DNA of 38,139 nt from Fragilaria radians (GCA_900642245.1 CAAAJI010000005.1:335223-373361); one strand, 5' to 3'; shown: positions 11,551 to 23,930, numbered from the stretch's first letter. Notes: generated by a model not told the origin, from the sequence alone. Numbers and translations: made by a program.

Positions 11551-12439
11551 TGTTGCCTCAAGCCGTTATTTCTTTGTCTACTGAGAACTCAAAGGACGTG
11601 AAAAATTTCTGATGGAACTACTCTGTACCACTAACCACTACAGTACGTAGGTATGAAAGACATAAATTAACACTCCAATTTCCACAATAAATACGCTGCA
11701 TTTGTTCTTGTTTTGCTAGCCATGCATTCAAGTGACAATGATCAAATGAAGGATAAACCGTTTAGAGATTGAGGTTTACTCTCCTCAACGCCTCGGATTG
11801 GTTGAATACACTATTCAAAGATTATGAAAAGGCATCATGCATATACTTAAACTTAAAGTGTGTTACTATTGTTAAAGGGTGTTTATCTTTTTCTTCTGAA
11901 AATGATTGATGACCTCATTCTGGACCATTTTTTTCTCAACCCAATGTTTGTTTCCTTATCAATACAACAAACCATGATTGTTAATACCCGACAATTAAAA
12001 AAAGCTATACTAAAGGGAAAATGTTTCTTTGTGTTAAAAGTCTCTGAGCTAGTTTAAAATTTGGACTCTAAACATAGAATACAGATGTCTTGGTGGGGGG
12101 ATTCTCCTTCAGGAGCATTTGTTAAAACTAAACGAATAATCCTATATTCATTGTATCTTATCTCCATCTCAAAGGAAAAATTTAACTTGCGGAATTATCC
12201 TTAAATTTTATGGGATTACATGAACAAACAGCAAGTGGTTCATATATTATTGATAATGGTACAAGAACTTTGCAGTCAAAGGATAATGAGTGCATGTAGA
12301 TGTTCATTAAGTTCTTAAAGAACAAATATACAATCCATGATTATACTAAAGAATGAAAGTTTGCTTTTAGTTCAATGCTCATTTCTCGAAAATGCAGGAA
12401 ATGCCCTCAATCAAGAAGTGCTGTTCAGAAATACAAAGA
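11551..12439. other. Spacer upstream of CDC27, nothing firm
   Basis: Contains the CDC27 promoter at its left end. A 65-codon open frame at 11860-12057 has no recognisable family. The right end may be the eroded, less conserved part of the copia relic that becomes readable from about 12440, but I could not align it. Confidence 0.35.
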
Positions 12440-12965
12440 AGGAAGGGAGATTTCACTTTTGCAAGCCAATACTGCTTATTTTTCTCTAGAGACGCGATTA
12501 AGGTATCTACAACTTTTGAGAAGGCTTAGAATTGCAGTGGTCAAACAAAACAAAAAAACGTGGAGAGAAGCCATCAATAAAGAACTCCACAAAAATAAGA
12601 AGAAAAGAAATGTGAGAAGTTTTTGACTCTAGCAATATACCTCAGGAATTCTTCAATGTTGAATTTTTCGCGCATCTCTGGTTGCATTTCGCTTCAGTCA
12701 GGTTCCAGGAATAAAAATTTATAAAATTTTTGCTCATGTTATCCACGATGCCAGTTTCAGATTTATGTTTATCACAAAGCTCGTTTGGAAGATGAGCAAC
12801 AATAATCGATTCCAAAACTGCTTTCCTTCACTAGATGAAACAATCTGCATGGATGTAAAGTTTACCAAAGAGAAACTATCTACGGTTTTATCTAATGTAG
12901 CCAAAAACGAATTCCTTATCTGTTTAATTGAATTCATTACAAAGAGCAAAGTTCACTTTGATTAG
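12440..12965 (+). mobile_element. Degraded Ty1/copia RT fragment
   Basis: Plus-strand translation with frame changes shows the N-terminal RT of a copia element. STTFEKA (about 12507-12527, followed by a stop where Trp is expected) is a TFQEAW-type pre-RT motif. TWREAINKELHK follows at about 12559-12594. About 12660-12790 then reads IFRASLVAFRFSQVPG, KIFAHVIHDASFRFMFITKL, the RARLVA.G(Y)SQ.PG...FAPV..D.SFR block. ETICMDV at about 12838-12860 resembles the EEIYMD motif. Several stops and frameshifts remain, and no YVDD, RNase H or LTR was found downstream. It looks like the same broad lineage as the relic at 1-910 and shares its orientation. Confidence 0.8.
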
Positions 12966-13959
12966 TTCTACACACTTTATCTGTGATAACTTCATATGCA
13001 TCACAAAACATGCCCTGGTGTTGCTCTTATTCAGCACTTTAATCCGGGATTTTCTAATTCTTCAAAAAAGTACCTTCCTGATACAAAATATGCACTTCTC
13101 ATCAATGAAAATTAGCTTTTGGTGTTGATGAAAAAATGTAGAGCCATACACGAGCAGGAGGTACGCATAGAGTTTACTAGGCTATGGTAACAGCTTGATT
13201 TATCATATGGACCAATGATGAAAAATCTAGCTATTAGTAGCAATCGCATAAATATTATAAAAGAATAAGTGCAAAATGACATCTTTTGGATGAATCCTGC
13301 CAAAACGCTCAATGAAATAAAAAGACCAGCAATAACGTAGCATGGCTAATATCATTCACAGTATTATCTATTTACACAAATTCTAAGCAATTTTTCATCA
13401 AAATGAATAGCAGAATTCACTTTGATAACAGCATCAGCTCCATTAAACCTCATTTGATACTAAAGAATAACGAAAGCGATATAATGCAACAACGCCACAA
13501 CAGCTGTCTGGAGGCTGCATAAGATCCATGATCAAGCGCTCAAGATTTGTGTATATTACACTAATTAAAGCATTACCATTTCGATTCAATTTCGGATGAA
13601 GGGGCTTCCGCCCGAGAAATAGAGTACTTAGTACAAAGGGGTGCAAAAAAAGAAAAAAAACATGGTCACTGCACCTTACTTGCACACCAGACCGTACATT
13701 AGTAGCAATGAAAGAATTAGTCATTCGAAGATTTTAAATCTATATTTGATCATATACGGCATGAATATAGAGAATTAATTTGACCAAGTGCACTGAAGTA
13801 CTCGGAATGTTATGGCTTGATAGTAACTTTTCTACACACGTCGGTCTCTAGTCCTGCAGCTACAAGTAACTCTTTATTTTTCACTTTCGTCTCTTCGGGC
13901 ATTGGAAGAGATCAAATTTTCCAACTCTTAGATATTTCCTCGTACACGCTAATTCTACA
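12966..13959. other. Spacer and presumed ARF promoter
   Basis: No gene or RNA recognised. The left part may be the continuation of the copia relic but carries no alignable motif. A 93-codon minus-strand frame at 13443-13724 has no family resemblance and is most likely chance. The right end must contain the promoter and leader of the ARF gene. Confidence 0.35.
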
Positions 13960-14844
<885 letters not shown>

Positions 14845-16877
14845 TAATAGATGTTGTCGTAAGAACGTATGATGGGAGTCTTTTCTCTAGTAATCTGGAA
14901 ATTGTTTATTGCGTTTTACTCGTTTTTGAGAGGTGCATTGGTGTGCGCTGAATCCAAGATTGTCGAATCAATTGAAACGCTAACTTTAGAAAGCTTAAAG
15001 ATATCTTGAAATATTTACAGTCTTGATAGGCTGTATGGTTTTAAAAGGAAAGCAGCACCTTTTCTTCCGCTCAGAAGCGATGTGAAATCGAAACAGAGAC
15101 TCGTGTCTTTCTTGATGTCTTTTATTGTAGCAAAGCGTGCGTGCTTTATGTTTTGCGTGCCTAGTCAGAGATACATTTCTTTTTTCGGTTACATGTTTAT
15201 CTTTTCATCCTTAACGTCTTGCAAATTGCAAACCTCTGGTCTCAATACATGGTTTCGTGTCAGAAAGATGTTTGAAATCGTTCTTAATCCAAAAACGGAT
15301 GGTTTTTCTTACTCAATTGGACGGGGCGACGTAACCCGTTTCTTAAAGGAAATGCTGTTGCAAAACCATCATAATTCCATACTTGTTGCTCTTCGCGACC
15401 CTTTTCCCGAACAGCAGACATTTTTTCCTCAAATTAGGTATGTGTGTGAGGGACAGAAAGCCCATTGATGTTCATTTTATACTAGTCTTAAGTACCATTA
15501 TGATAGTCAATGTAATGTTATGAAGAGTAAAAGTTATAGTCCTTGGTGATCAATTGCCCTTAGTCAGAATCAAAAACGAAATAATCTCGTCTGTAGATCA
15601 CAGGGATGGAAATGACAAATATTGGGAGCACAAGAAGAATGGGTTAGTATCGCATCAAGCTAAATGATGATTCTCAAAATAGGTGTACAACAGTATTCCC
15701 AGGTGGAAATTACATAGATAAGCCCTTACATTTGGAAATCAAACTTGCCCCAGATGCCTTTCAAATTTTATGCTGAACTTGCCCAAGGAATATTTAGAAA
15801 CTTATCTTGATGTTTGCTAATACAATGGTAAAGCTCCAAAGACCATACATCTTTATTTAGTGATGGTTTTAGCGAGGCCATCAATAGCTGGTATATGACT
15901 CAAATTTGCAAAATTCTATGTGCTTTGCAGACCAAACAGGCATCCTGATTATTATATGACAAGAGCAAAATACTCAGCCAATCCTTAAGATCATGAACTC
16001 CAAACAAATATAAAAGAGTACCCCAACTTTGACATTGCTACCTGCTTGAAAGGGAATTTGCTTTATATATGCAAGTCTGCGTCCCTAGTAACTTGTCTCA
16101 AATCAAACAAGACACAAAGTTTGAATGGTAGCAAACCATCTTACGGCTTTGGAAATAAAGGAAGTTATTGGAAGTTAGGTGCTTCTATCACATACGTAAA
16201 AAGCCAATTTCATTTTATTGCTGCAATCTCATTTAAAATTACGTATCCAAATGAGATTTGTCATCAACCATTGAATGTATTAAAGAATAGAAATATTTCT
16301 TGCTAAGTTACGTAATTGTAGCCTTTTCAGTTAAAAGGAATAAGGAAAAATTTGCATTAAGTTTCAATCCAAGCTGCCATTTACTTCAAAGAACAGATCT
16401 ATTTTAAAGGGAATAAGAGAAGAGCACCGTGTAAACATTATAGCTAAATGCTGAATTCCTCAATTATTAAGTCAAACAGCATTTCCCTGGTATCATGAAA
16501 ATACACGTCATCAGGGAGAGACTATTAATGGATAGACCACTTGAAATGCCATGACATGGCCAGGTCATATACAAGGAGGTTGAAATTTCACATTCCAAAT
16601 ATGCAAAGGCCCAAAACGTGGGTAAGAAATATATACATTTGAATTCAAGACATTATCTTTGAAAGTGTGAGGGCAAGATATTGCGACAGTTATGACATTA
16701 AGGACAAGCCAGCAACAAGGCACAGCCCATACGTATGACGTCCTGCTTTTGTTTTGAATACAAGTCCACTTTCAAGAGTAACAAAGAAACCATTTGAAAA
16801 AATATGAGGGTGTACCAGCAGATTCCTGATTCCCAAGTTACAATGGAACACAAAACTTCATTGCAAACTTCAGATTG
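14845..16877. other. Spacer between ARF and sulfotransferase
   Basis: Two kilobases with one doubtful small ORF (entered separately at 15115-15468). From 15500 to 16870 the longest open frame is 86 codons (16046-16306) and resembles nothing known. I tried both strands for copia blocks without success. No RNA gene was seen. The last few hundred bases must include the sulfotransferase promoter. Confidence 0.35.
15115..15468 (+). CDS. Hypothetical 117-residue protein, possibly a partial exon
   Basis: An open frame from the ATG at 15115; it stays open upstream to a GTG at 15082. I do not recognise it. The N-terminal part is hydrophobic and Cys/Phe-rich (FMFCVPSQRYISFFGYMFIF). The second half is mixed and looks more protein-like (RKMFEIVLNPKTDGFSYSIG; ILVALRDPFPEQQTFFPQIR). 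The sequence CAAATTAG|GTATGT at about 15438 would make a good splice donor, so the last residues (YVCEGQKAH) could be intron read-through and the frame could be one exon of a larger gene. I found no convincing downstream exon. It may equally be a chance frame. Confidence 0.25.
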   Translation: MSFIVAKRACFMFCVPSQRYISFFGYMFIFSSLTSCKLQTSGLNTWFRVRKMFEIVLNPKTDGFSYSIGRGDVTRFLKEMLLQNHHNSILVALRDPFPEQQTFFPQIRYVCEGQKAH

Positions 16878-18317
16878 ATGAGACTTCGATTTTGCAATCT
16901 AGCAACCAACAAATTGCAAGGCTATTTTTGTTCATGGACGGAGATTATTGAAGTTTTCGTCGAATTTATCTATCATTTTGCGTATCTGGCATTCAGAGGG
17001 AACTCATTGGCGCAACTTACCCTACTTCTTTTAGTGTCCTTTCGGATTGAATTTCATCTTCGAGTTCCATCAGAACTATGTACCTGGATACAAGCGACAA
17101 GATGTCTGATCGCATGTCTTCTCATAAGCAGTTTCTTTTTATTGGGATTACTCTATCGTCACTCGATTCATACAATATTCAATAGCCGAATACCAATAAG
17201 AATTCTACCTTCTCTCAAAGTTCACTTAGAAATGTTGAAGCCAATGGAGATCATTTGGCGGTACTTGACACGCCATTTTCGAGTCCTTCCAGACTTGATT
17301 ATTCTTGGAGAGGTCCGCTGTGGTACAACAAGTCTTTGTCAACATCTAGCATCAATAGATGGATGTTACAGACCATTTTGTCTTTGGCGACATCCTGAAC
17401 TCGATGGAAAAGAAACATTCTACTTTGTCGGTCACTATTTGGGAAAAGTCGACCCTTTGACCTATCGTATGTGCTTTCCTCTGGTTATCACAAGATTTCT
17501 GGAGAAGTATCTCTTCAGGAGGATGTTCTTTACCTTCGACGGTTGTGCTCAATACCTATCATCACCAACGGCACCTTACTTGATTTCGAAGGCATACAGC
17601 TTGGCAGGATTACCTCCGCCAGTTCTCGTGGCATGTGTGCGTAATCCAATCGACCAAGCAAGAAGTTGGTGGAATTATGAAAACAATGCTGTTTCATGGG
17701 GGAAATCCATGGGACTTAACGAGTGGAATTCCGTAATTCGCACCAGTAACTACCCACCGTCAAGTTTGGAGAGCGCTATTGAGTTTTCATTATCTGATGA
17801 AGTCGAAAATATGTATTTGAATGCTGAAAATCTATTTCAAACGATAGGCAGTGACAAAACGTATACACTTCCTGATTGGGCGCTGACATGGCCTGGTGGA
17901 CAATTGTCCGGTATTGGACGCAATGGCCATTTTGCTGCTAACATACAACGATATGAAAATGTTTTTACCAAAACCTTTGGGAATCCAGAACTTTCTAATC
18001 GTGTTCCAAAATCATCAAGTTTAAAATTTGTGAATGTCATTTCGATCGACTGCCTATCGGATTCAGCCAAGCTTTTAGAAACGATTGAAAGTTTAAGAGA
18101 TCAAATTCGCAATAGGCAGGGAAACGATCCGAAAAATATGTCAGCTTATAAGGCTTGGCATCAAAATGCAGTGCACCGTAATGCAGGTATTCGAATGCAA
18201 GATTCAAAATTTATCGTTACTCCAAAAGAAAGGGAAACTTTGGTCAAACTATTTTCGAAAGATACACAAAATTTAGAAGCATTGTGTGGCACTGAATTTG
18301 GTTGGTATCGTAGTTAA
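16878..18317 (+). CDS. Membrane-anchored PAPS-dependent sulfotransferase
   Basis: Predicted 479-residue enzyme transferring sulfate from PAPS to a hydroxyl or amino group, probably on a polysaccharide or glycoprotein in the Golgi lumen. The first real ATG is at 16878; the frame's earlier codon is TTG. Two hydrophobic stretches (about 42-57 and 77-93) precede the catalytic domain, of which the second is a good type II signal anchor. LGEVRCGTTSLCQHLAS (from about 143) is the 5'-phosphosulfate-binding loop. VACVRNPIDQARSWW (about 251-265) is the 3'-phosphate motif, with the conserved Arg and Ser. SGIGRNGHFAANIQRYENVF (about 344-363) matches the G.Y...L..W...F segment of carbohydrate sulfotransferases. 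The loop resembles the heparan sulfate/chondroitin classes more than cytosolic SULTs. The acceptor cannot be told from sequence. The gene is intronless and flanked by long spacers. Confidence 0.82.
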   Translation: MRLRFCNLATNKLQGYFCSWTEIIEVFVEFIYHFAYLAFRGNSLAQLTLLLLVSFRIEFHLRVPSELCTWIQATRCLIACLLISSFFLLGLLYRHSIHTIFNSRIPIRILPSLKVHLEMLKPMEIIWRYLTRHFRVLPDLIILGEVRCGTTSLCQHLASIDGCYRPFCLWRHPELDGKETFYFVGHYLGKVDPLTYRMCFPLVITRFLEKYLFRRMFFTFDGCAQYLSSPTAPYLISKAYSLAGLPPPVLVACVRNPIDQARSWWNYENNAVSWGKSMGLNEWNSVIRTSNYPPSSLESAIEFSLSDEVENMYLNAENLFQTIGSDKTYTLPDWALTWPGGQLSGIGRNGHFAANIQRYENVFTKTFGNPELSNRVPKSSSLKFVNVISIDCLSDSAKLLETIESLRDQIRNRQGNDPKNMSAYKAWHQNAVHRNAGIRMQDSKFIVTPKERETLVKLFSKDTQNLEALCGTEFGWYRS

Positions 18318-20818
18318 GATTTATGACGATGCAGCTTTATAAAATAGCCGATTGAATGGAAAATAACATACAACTCATCCGATATGAATGAATGGAAATA
18401 TGGACTTGCTTCATTTTGAAGGTAACGGAAACCATTGACCGAGGGTCAGATATCTCTGGAAAGCCGATTGCGTTACAAAGCTTATACGGATTATGCCCAA
18501 ATTGCTATGGAGAGTAGCATTTAACTGAATGAAGTTCTGATACTTCTGCGATTTCCCTGTTAAGTTTTTTCAAATAATTTGAAAAACTCAGTAAACATTT
18601 TCTCCCCTTACTTTTAAAGCGTACACCGTTTCATCTTGACATCGACTATACTCTCTCCGATTTAGATGTTTAAAATCCCAATGTATTTCAAGCATAATCA
18701 GCATACTTAGCAGCCAGCTTTGATTGAACAAGGAAGTCATTTTCATTACTGATTTTTTTAATTTCTGGTAGACTCAACGGACTCCCCTGCATGATATTAT
18801 TGATGTTGATTTGAATCCTCGGGAAGAAAAAAATTCATAAGGACATCGATGTCAATTATCCTTGCTATCCACCAACCAAGACATGAGACACGTGTATAGA
18901 GGCAATTTTCAGTCACTTTTCTATAATCCTCAGCCAGCGACATAACAGAGTTAATTGTATGATTGAAATTATGTAACACTCCTTTAAGGTCGAACAGACA
19001 TAGTAAAAAAAAATTCATGTAAAACTTAAATAGAGGCATTAGCCGATTGCATTCCAAGCTGCTTTAGATATCTACCTATACAGACAGTGATAGCGATTTA
19101 AAAGCGTTGGTGAATGCAACCAACTAGGTCCCACCTAATAAATATTTTAGTCAAATGAAAGGATAGGATGCCCTAAGAATCTACCGCACATGATTATGAT
19201 AAACAAAATATTCTTTCACACTTTAGTCAACTAGCTATTTTTTCTAATTTGATTCAATGAATCAAAAGACAAAGTAGAGTAAAATATGCTTAATTGATAC
19301 GTCAAATCAAAATTATAGCTATGATCCTATACACATCAATTGCTCTTATCCATTCCGGAATTGTCTACTTAAATCTAGTTTTGTGCAGACAGGTTGAATA
19401 TGTTTTCAACGCCTTTGCAAAGGAAATGTTCCAATAGGCTTGTCCAATATATGGATGTGTAGTCAATCTCATCTTGCCCTCGTAAAATATATATATATAT
19501 ACATATGCAACTCATGAATACAAATATTTGAGAAAAACTGAACATTAACAATTCATGAGGCAAGTATCATTTCATATCTAAAAATAAGAGAATATTTAAC
19601 ATAACAGAACTGGTTAGGATACACAAAGAAATGCTGAAAATTTCATGGACTTATGCTGCAACACATTGTCATTTATTAAGTCGAATAGCAAACAGAATCC
19701 CAATACTGTGTGAATTCTTGACCCTTCTCAAGAGATGTTTGTGAACTCTCTTGAAGAATTGTATCTTGCTCTAAAGCTTCTTCCCAACTGTTAAGACAAA
19801 TCTCCTGAAGTTGTTCATAAGGACATGCTGGTGGTCAATAAGGAAAAGCTAGTTTAGCATTTAGACTCTTTTGTTATTAGAGAGTTAGCTGCTGGACTGT
19901 ATAATGATACTTTCCATTTATAAACGATGTTTAACTTCACTGAGTTCAACTTGTGAATCATTTATCATAGTTAAACTTGTGGTAGGTAAGTAATAGGATA
20001 GTTTACTTGTAACTACTCATAGCAAGATGAGTAAATATAAGAATATTTTGATTCTACTATTATTTACCATGCACTAACGGTACAGGATGTCTCCTTTTAC
20101 CAGTACACACACATCTCCTAGTTTACTATTTTATTATTAAATTGTTATTGTTTACAAGCTATTGTGTTAGGGATTAGCTTTTTGATCCTTCAGTGTCTCA
20201 TGATCATTGTCTTTTTTTGTTCTGCCATGTGGCATTATTATGTGGATTTATGAAGGACTAGCGCTAGTAGCGAATACAGAAGCATAAATGATTGTTACCG
20301 GAAGTCACTTTGACACAAATCACTTAAACTAACTTGAAAAGGGAGTTATCCTCTGGATCACCCTTTGAATGTTAAATACTTAGTTTTGATTAGGTTGGCA
20401 ATCTTGGAGAATTCTAGGATTTACCAATTAAACTACCTGTCAAGTGATGCTGATATTATGATAGTTACTGTGGAACAGTAATTGAGCAGCATTTTGTCTT
20501 ACGGGTGAAATGCTTTTGTTCAATGGACATAATAGCTCATGCATACAATTATGCGTTTCCCTGGGTGAGACTTGTACATAGGTGACGTAGTGACTATGAG
20601 CCTTTATCCCTTGCGCTCCTCTTCGTACAGGATGGCTTTGTTTCATTCATCACATTATATGTCGAGAGGAAGCCTGTATATAACTTGGTTTAATTGAAAG
20701 TCGAAAAGAAGGGAAATTAAAATTTACGAAATTCCCTCGAAGTTGGATGATTCCGTACAGAGGAGGGGGCAGCTACGAGATTTTTTCGTTTTCTGTGCAT
20801 TGGTGAAAACAAAAAACA
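18318..20818. other. 2.5 kb AT-rich spacer, nothing recognised
   Basis: No coding or RNA feature could be supported on either strand. It contains a near-perfect inverted repeat just past the sulfotransferase gene (18563-18588) and an (AT)n run at about 19487-19501. Open frames are under 90 codons and unlike known proteins. I looked for copia and LTR signals at about 19600-20300 without a convincing result. The right end must hold the TMX3-like promoter. Confidence 0.4.
18563..18588. repeat. Inverted repeat downstream of the sulfotransferase
   Basis: AGTTTTTTCAAAT is followed directly by AATTTGAAAAACT. The arms pair over 12 bases with one unpaired T and almost no loop. The position is 246 bases after the stop codon, so it could lie in the 3' UTR or terminator region. 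It is AT-rich, so chance is possible. Confidence 0.5.
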
Positions 20819-22247
20819 ATGCTGACTGCTTGGGTTGTATTTCTAAATATCATTGCCGTTATTGCATACGGAACACCTTATGATAGTGTGCAAATCTTAA
20901 CTAGTCAGAACTTCTCTGAAGTCTTGGAAGATCCTGCAAATGGTCTCTTCTTAATTAAGTTTTTCGCTCCTTGGTAAGTGAAAGGATGGTTTCAGGTTAC
21001 ACGGATATCCCTGCAATATCCAATTATCGACAGTCCTCACATTAATCCTGCTTAGGTGCGGGCATTGTAAGGCCCTAGCTCCTATCTTGGAGGAAGTCGC
21101 CCCGTTGGTAAAGGGAAAGATGGCCATTGGTACAGTCGATTGTACTGTAGAAAAGGCATTGTGTAATCAGTACAACGTGAAGTCCTTTCCTACGCTTAAA
21201 TTTTATAGGGATGGAGTATTTCATGATTATCCTGGTGGTCGGAAGTCGTATCAGATCATTGGCTTCGCACGAAAAATGAGTTTACCCGCAGTACAGCCGG
21301 TGGATAACTATGACGAAGCACTAAAATTTGCAACGGACAATGAACCAGGAGTTGCATTTCTTCTCTATGACAACGCCATGCAAGGTAATACATTACAGGA
21401 AAAGTTGCAATCTACATTACTTGCACAAGTATTTAACCAGGTAGCAAGAAAGCAGCAGTCGATTGCTAACTTCGTTGTGATGCAAACTCAGGAGACATTA
21501 AAGGGAACATTAAAAATTCCAGGAATTAATGATCTTCCCGATTCCTTTATTGCCAAAATTGAATCCAATGTCGACCCTTTATTTTGGGATGCAAAAGATC
21601 TGACTTCCTATAGTTTTATTTCGTTTATGACGCAGAACAATTTTCCTTTGGTTTCTGAGATGGGGCCTTCTAACTTTTATAAAATCGGAAAGGTTGGAAA
21701 ATCGCTTGTGATTGGGTGTGTCAATGGAAGCGACCGTGAGGAAGTTATGGATATGGAACAGAAGCTCCGCGATTACGCCAAAAACGGACCATCAGCCATT
21801 ACTTCTCAATACTACTTTGGATATATGGATGGGATTCTGTGGCAAAAATTTCTCGAGCAGTTCTTAGTTACTTCCATCCCTCAGATATTTGTCCTACATG
21901 TTCCGACAAAAACATTTTATCAAAATGAAACCTTTGGACATGACGTTAAAGCCTTACTAGAGGCGATTGATAATGGACTTTTGGAGAAGAAGGGTGCGCA
22001 TTCCAATCGTGGTTGGAAGGGACTGGCAGAAAAGGCTCAACTCATGTTTTTCCGACATTTGCCATACAGTCTAGTGGGGGTCATTCTTCTCGTTGCTATC
22101 CTCGTTATTTTGATTGTCCCTCCTGCGGAAGAGTTACGTCCTCCATACCGTAACGACTATGATGAGTTGCAAACGGAAACTGAGACCTTTGACGAGGACG
22201 ACGAAGCAGATGAGAATGCAGCAAACGAATCTAAGAAGGATAAATAA
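20819..22247 (+). CDS. TMX3: TMX3-like transmembrane protein disulfide isomerase, two exons
   Basis: Predicted 448-residue type I ER membrane thiol-disulfide oxidoreductase. Exons are 20819-20973 and 21056-22247; the 82-base intron (GTAAGT...CTTAG) interrupts the Trp codon of the active site, and splicing restores FFAPW-CGHCKALAP. A signal peptide (MLTAWVVFLNIIAVIAYG) leads into an a-type thioredoxin domain with CGHC at 53-56 and the cis-Pro loop SFPTLKFY. Residues about 130-380 are likely b/b'-type redox-inactive thioredoxin folds. One membrane span follows at about 391-407 (LVGVILLVAILVILIV), then an acidic cytosolic tail ending KKDK, a dilysine (KKXX) ER-retrieval signal. Length, single active site, span and tail all match TMX3 (human about 454 residues with a C-terminal dilysine signal). 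Other TMX members remain possible. Confidence 0.88.
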
Positions 22248-23561
22248 TTCATGCAAATTTTAATCCTTCACTCATAGTTTCTCACTTCTGTAACCTAGTC
22301 GCTTGTGAATAAAGCCGCACGTTATCACAAAAATATTTGAACTGAAGAAAATTTATGTCAATAATGAAACCAGAAATAATCTACAGAATCGGAAAAGTCA
22401 ACAACCTCATTACACCTAGTTAGTTAATCGTCCGGAAGAGCCAACAACCAGAGATTCCATTTAATTTTGTGATAGATGATGGATGATTAATTCAAGATTA
22501 GACTTTGACTTTTTTCACAATCATCCATGCATTAAGATCGTTTGAAACATCCATGATGTTCCTTTGGCTCGGACTGTTTTGTATCAATGTGAACAAACTG
22601 AAAATTATGACACTGAACAAAGAACAATTACTATGACATGCTCATCAATGAGCAATGAATCATACCAAGTCAATTTACTGATGTCAAATTTGAATGCCAT
22701 TTGAATATGTTTTTGGCAGAAACAAAACATGTGAAGAGTCAATTGCAGATAATGCTGCGAATCGACACGAGCCTTAAGAACTTTTCTTTGAATAATAATG
22801 GGCAATCAAGTGATCTCGAAAGATTCTTCAATTGAAATAACAGACATAATCAGATTCCGGAAAACAAAAAATGCAAATCATTATCTAATCAGCTCCTCAG
22901 TCTCCAAGTCAAAGCGTTGAAATTGAAGCAGAGCTTAGTCTTGTGCTCAAAAGAGCAACGTTAGTGGTTCGAAAGATGTCTCAAGCAATAAGAGATGAGG
23001 TCAGAGTATTATTGCAAGGGAGAGAGAAGAAATTAGAATGAAGAGAATCAAGTGTGGGGCATATTAGGAACTCTTTGTCGTCCGATTTAGACTTGATCAA
23101 TTTTCTATTCAAACTTGAGGGTAAATGGTTTTGAGAAGCAGCGATGTTAATGAGTGCAATAGAACTCTAAACTTCACAAGGAAAAATGGTCAATAGGAAG
23201 TGAAAACATATTTGCCAATTCATTCTGGAATGAGGGATGTACTACTTGGAAAGCTTACTATTCCAAAATAATGAAAAGTCTGAAAAAGCAAGAATCAATT
23301 AAGTGGTAAAGAAAATTAGGATTTTTTTTAAGAAATCCATAACACGCTCTAAACTATTTATGTAATTGAATCATGTATTCAAACTCCTTCGTTGAAAAGA
23401 AGTGCAACAACAGTGACACCGAATTGAACTACAGCTTTGACAACATGCTTGACAATCAATTGAGCTAAAGCTTTCAATATGGATTACGGCATATCATTGT
23501 CAAGGAGCACTTCAAGGTGATACAGCTCTCTGTTATGACAATAAGCTGTGGAGGTAATTTA
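22248..23561. other. Spacer, nothing recognised
   Basis: This lies between the TMX3-like stop and the small Cys-rich frame. It is AT-rich with stops in all frames. A 49-codon stretch at about 22896-23040 reads like a charged helix but has no ATG and no known relative. No RNA gene or transposon motif was found. Confidence 0.35.
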
Positions 23562-23930
23562 CTAATGGTACCCAATAAAAATTGACGAAATAAAATGCAT
23601 TTTTAATTGACAACTATGTTCATTCTTCATGAAAACCCATGTAATCATCATCTTCCTATAGAGACACTTCAATGTTCTGTTACGCAACGGTGTCATACTT
23701 CCTTTACCACAATAACCACAATTTAGATAGGCAAAGGCTTTGTACAATGCTTTTCTCAGTGCGGAGCTTGGTATTATGACACTATTATCATCTATTATGG
23801 CCTCTTGTTTGCCTTGCTGTTTTCGACTGTGCAAATGTTTTGATTGCCCCCATATGCCTTCTCCAAATTCTTCCCATTCACAAGGAGTTCCACCACAAAT
23901 AGCACATGTGGCTACCCAGTTGTCATCCAT
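23562..23930 (-). pseudogene. Small Cys-rich stramenopile-type protein with a frameshifted C-terminus
   Basis: The ATG at 23930 opens a 122-residue frame starting MDDNWVATCAICGGTPCEW. CAICGG-TPCEW, followed about 45 residues later by RKALYKAFAYLNCGYCGKG, is the pattern of small uncharacterised proteins I remember as abundant in diatom genomes (CxxCGG.PC.W ... R..lY..y...hGylGkG.R...P.CV...IR...P...YMGf). In this frame the end reads MMITWVFMKNE. One base over, the minus strand reads DDYMGFHEE then a stop at 23620-23622, which is what the family predicts. A frameshift therefore lies near 23650-23680, and the LP.CV segment before it is also eroded. The gene may be dead or recently broken. Function unknown; the Cys pairs suggest zinc binding. 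It diverges from the nitroreductase-like gene 201 bases away. Confidence 0.55.

Noticed and set aside
16492..16510. TGGTATCATGAA as a possible copia primer-binding site (initiator tRNA complement)
   Set aside because: Only the first seven or eight bases fit, and no LTR or gag lies next to it.
22896..23040. 49-codon charged, helix-like stretch on the plus strand
   Set aside because: No ATG, bounded by stops, and no known relative. Left as spacer.
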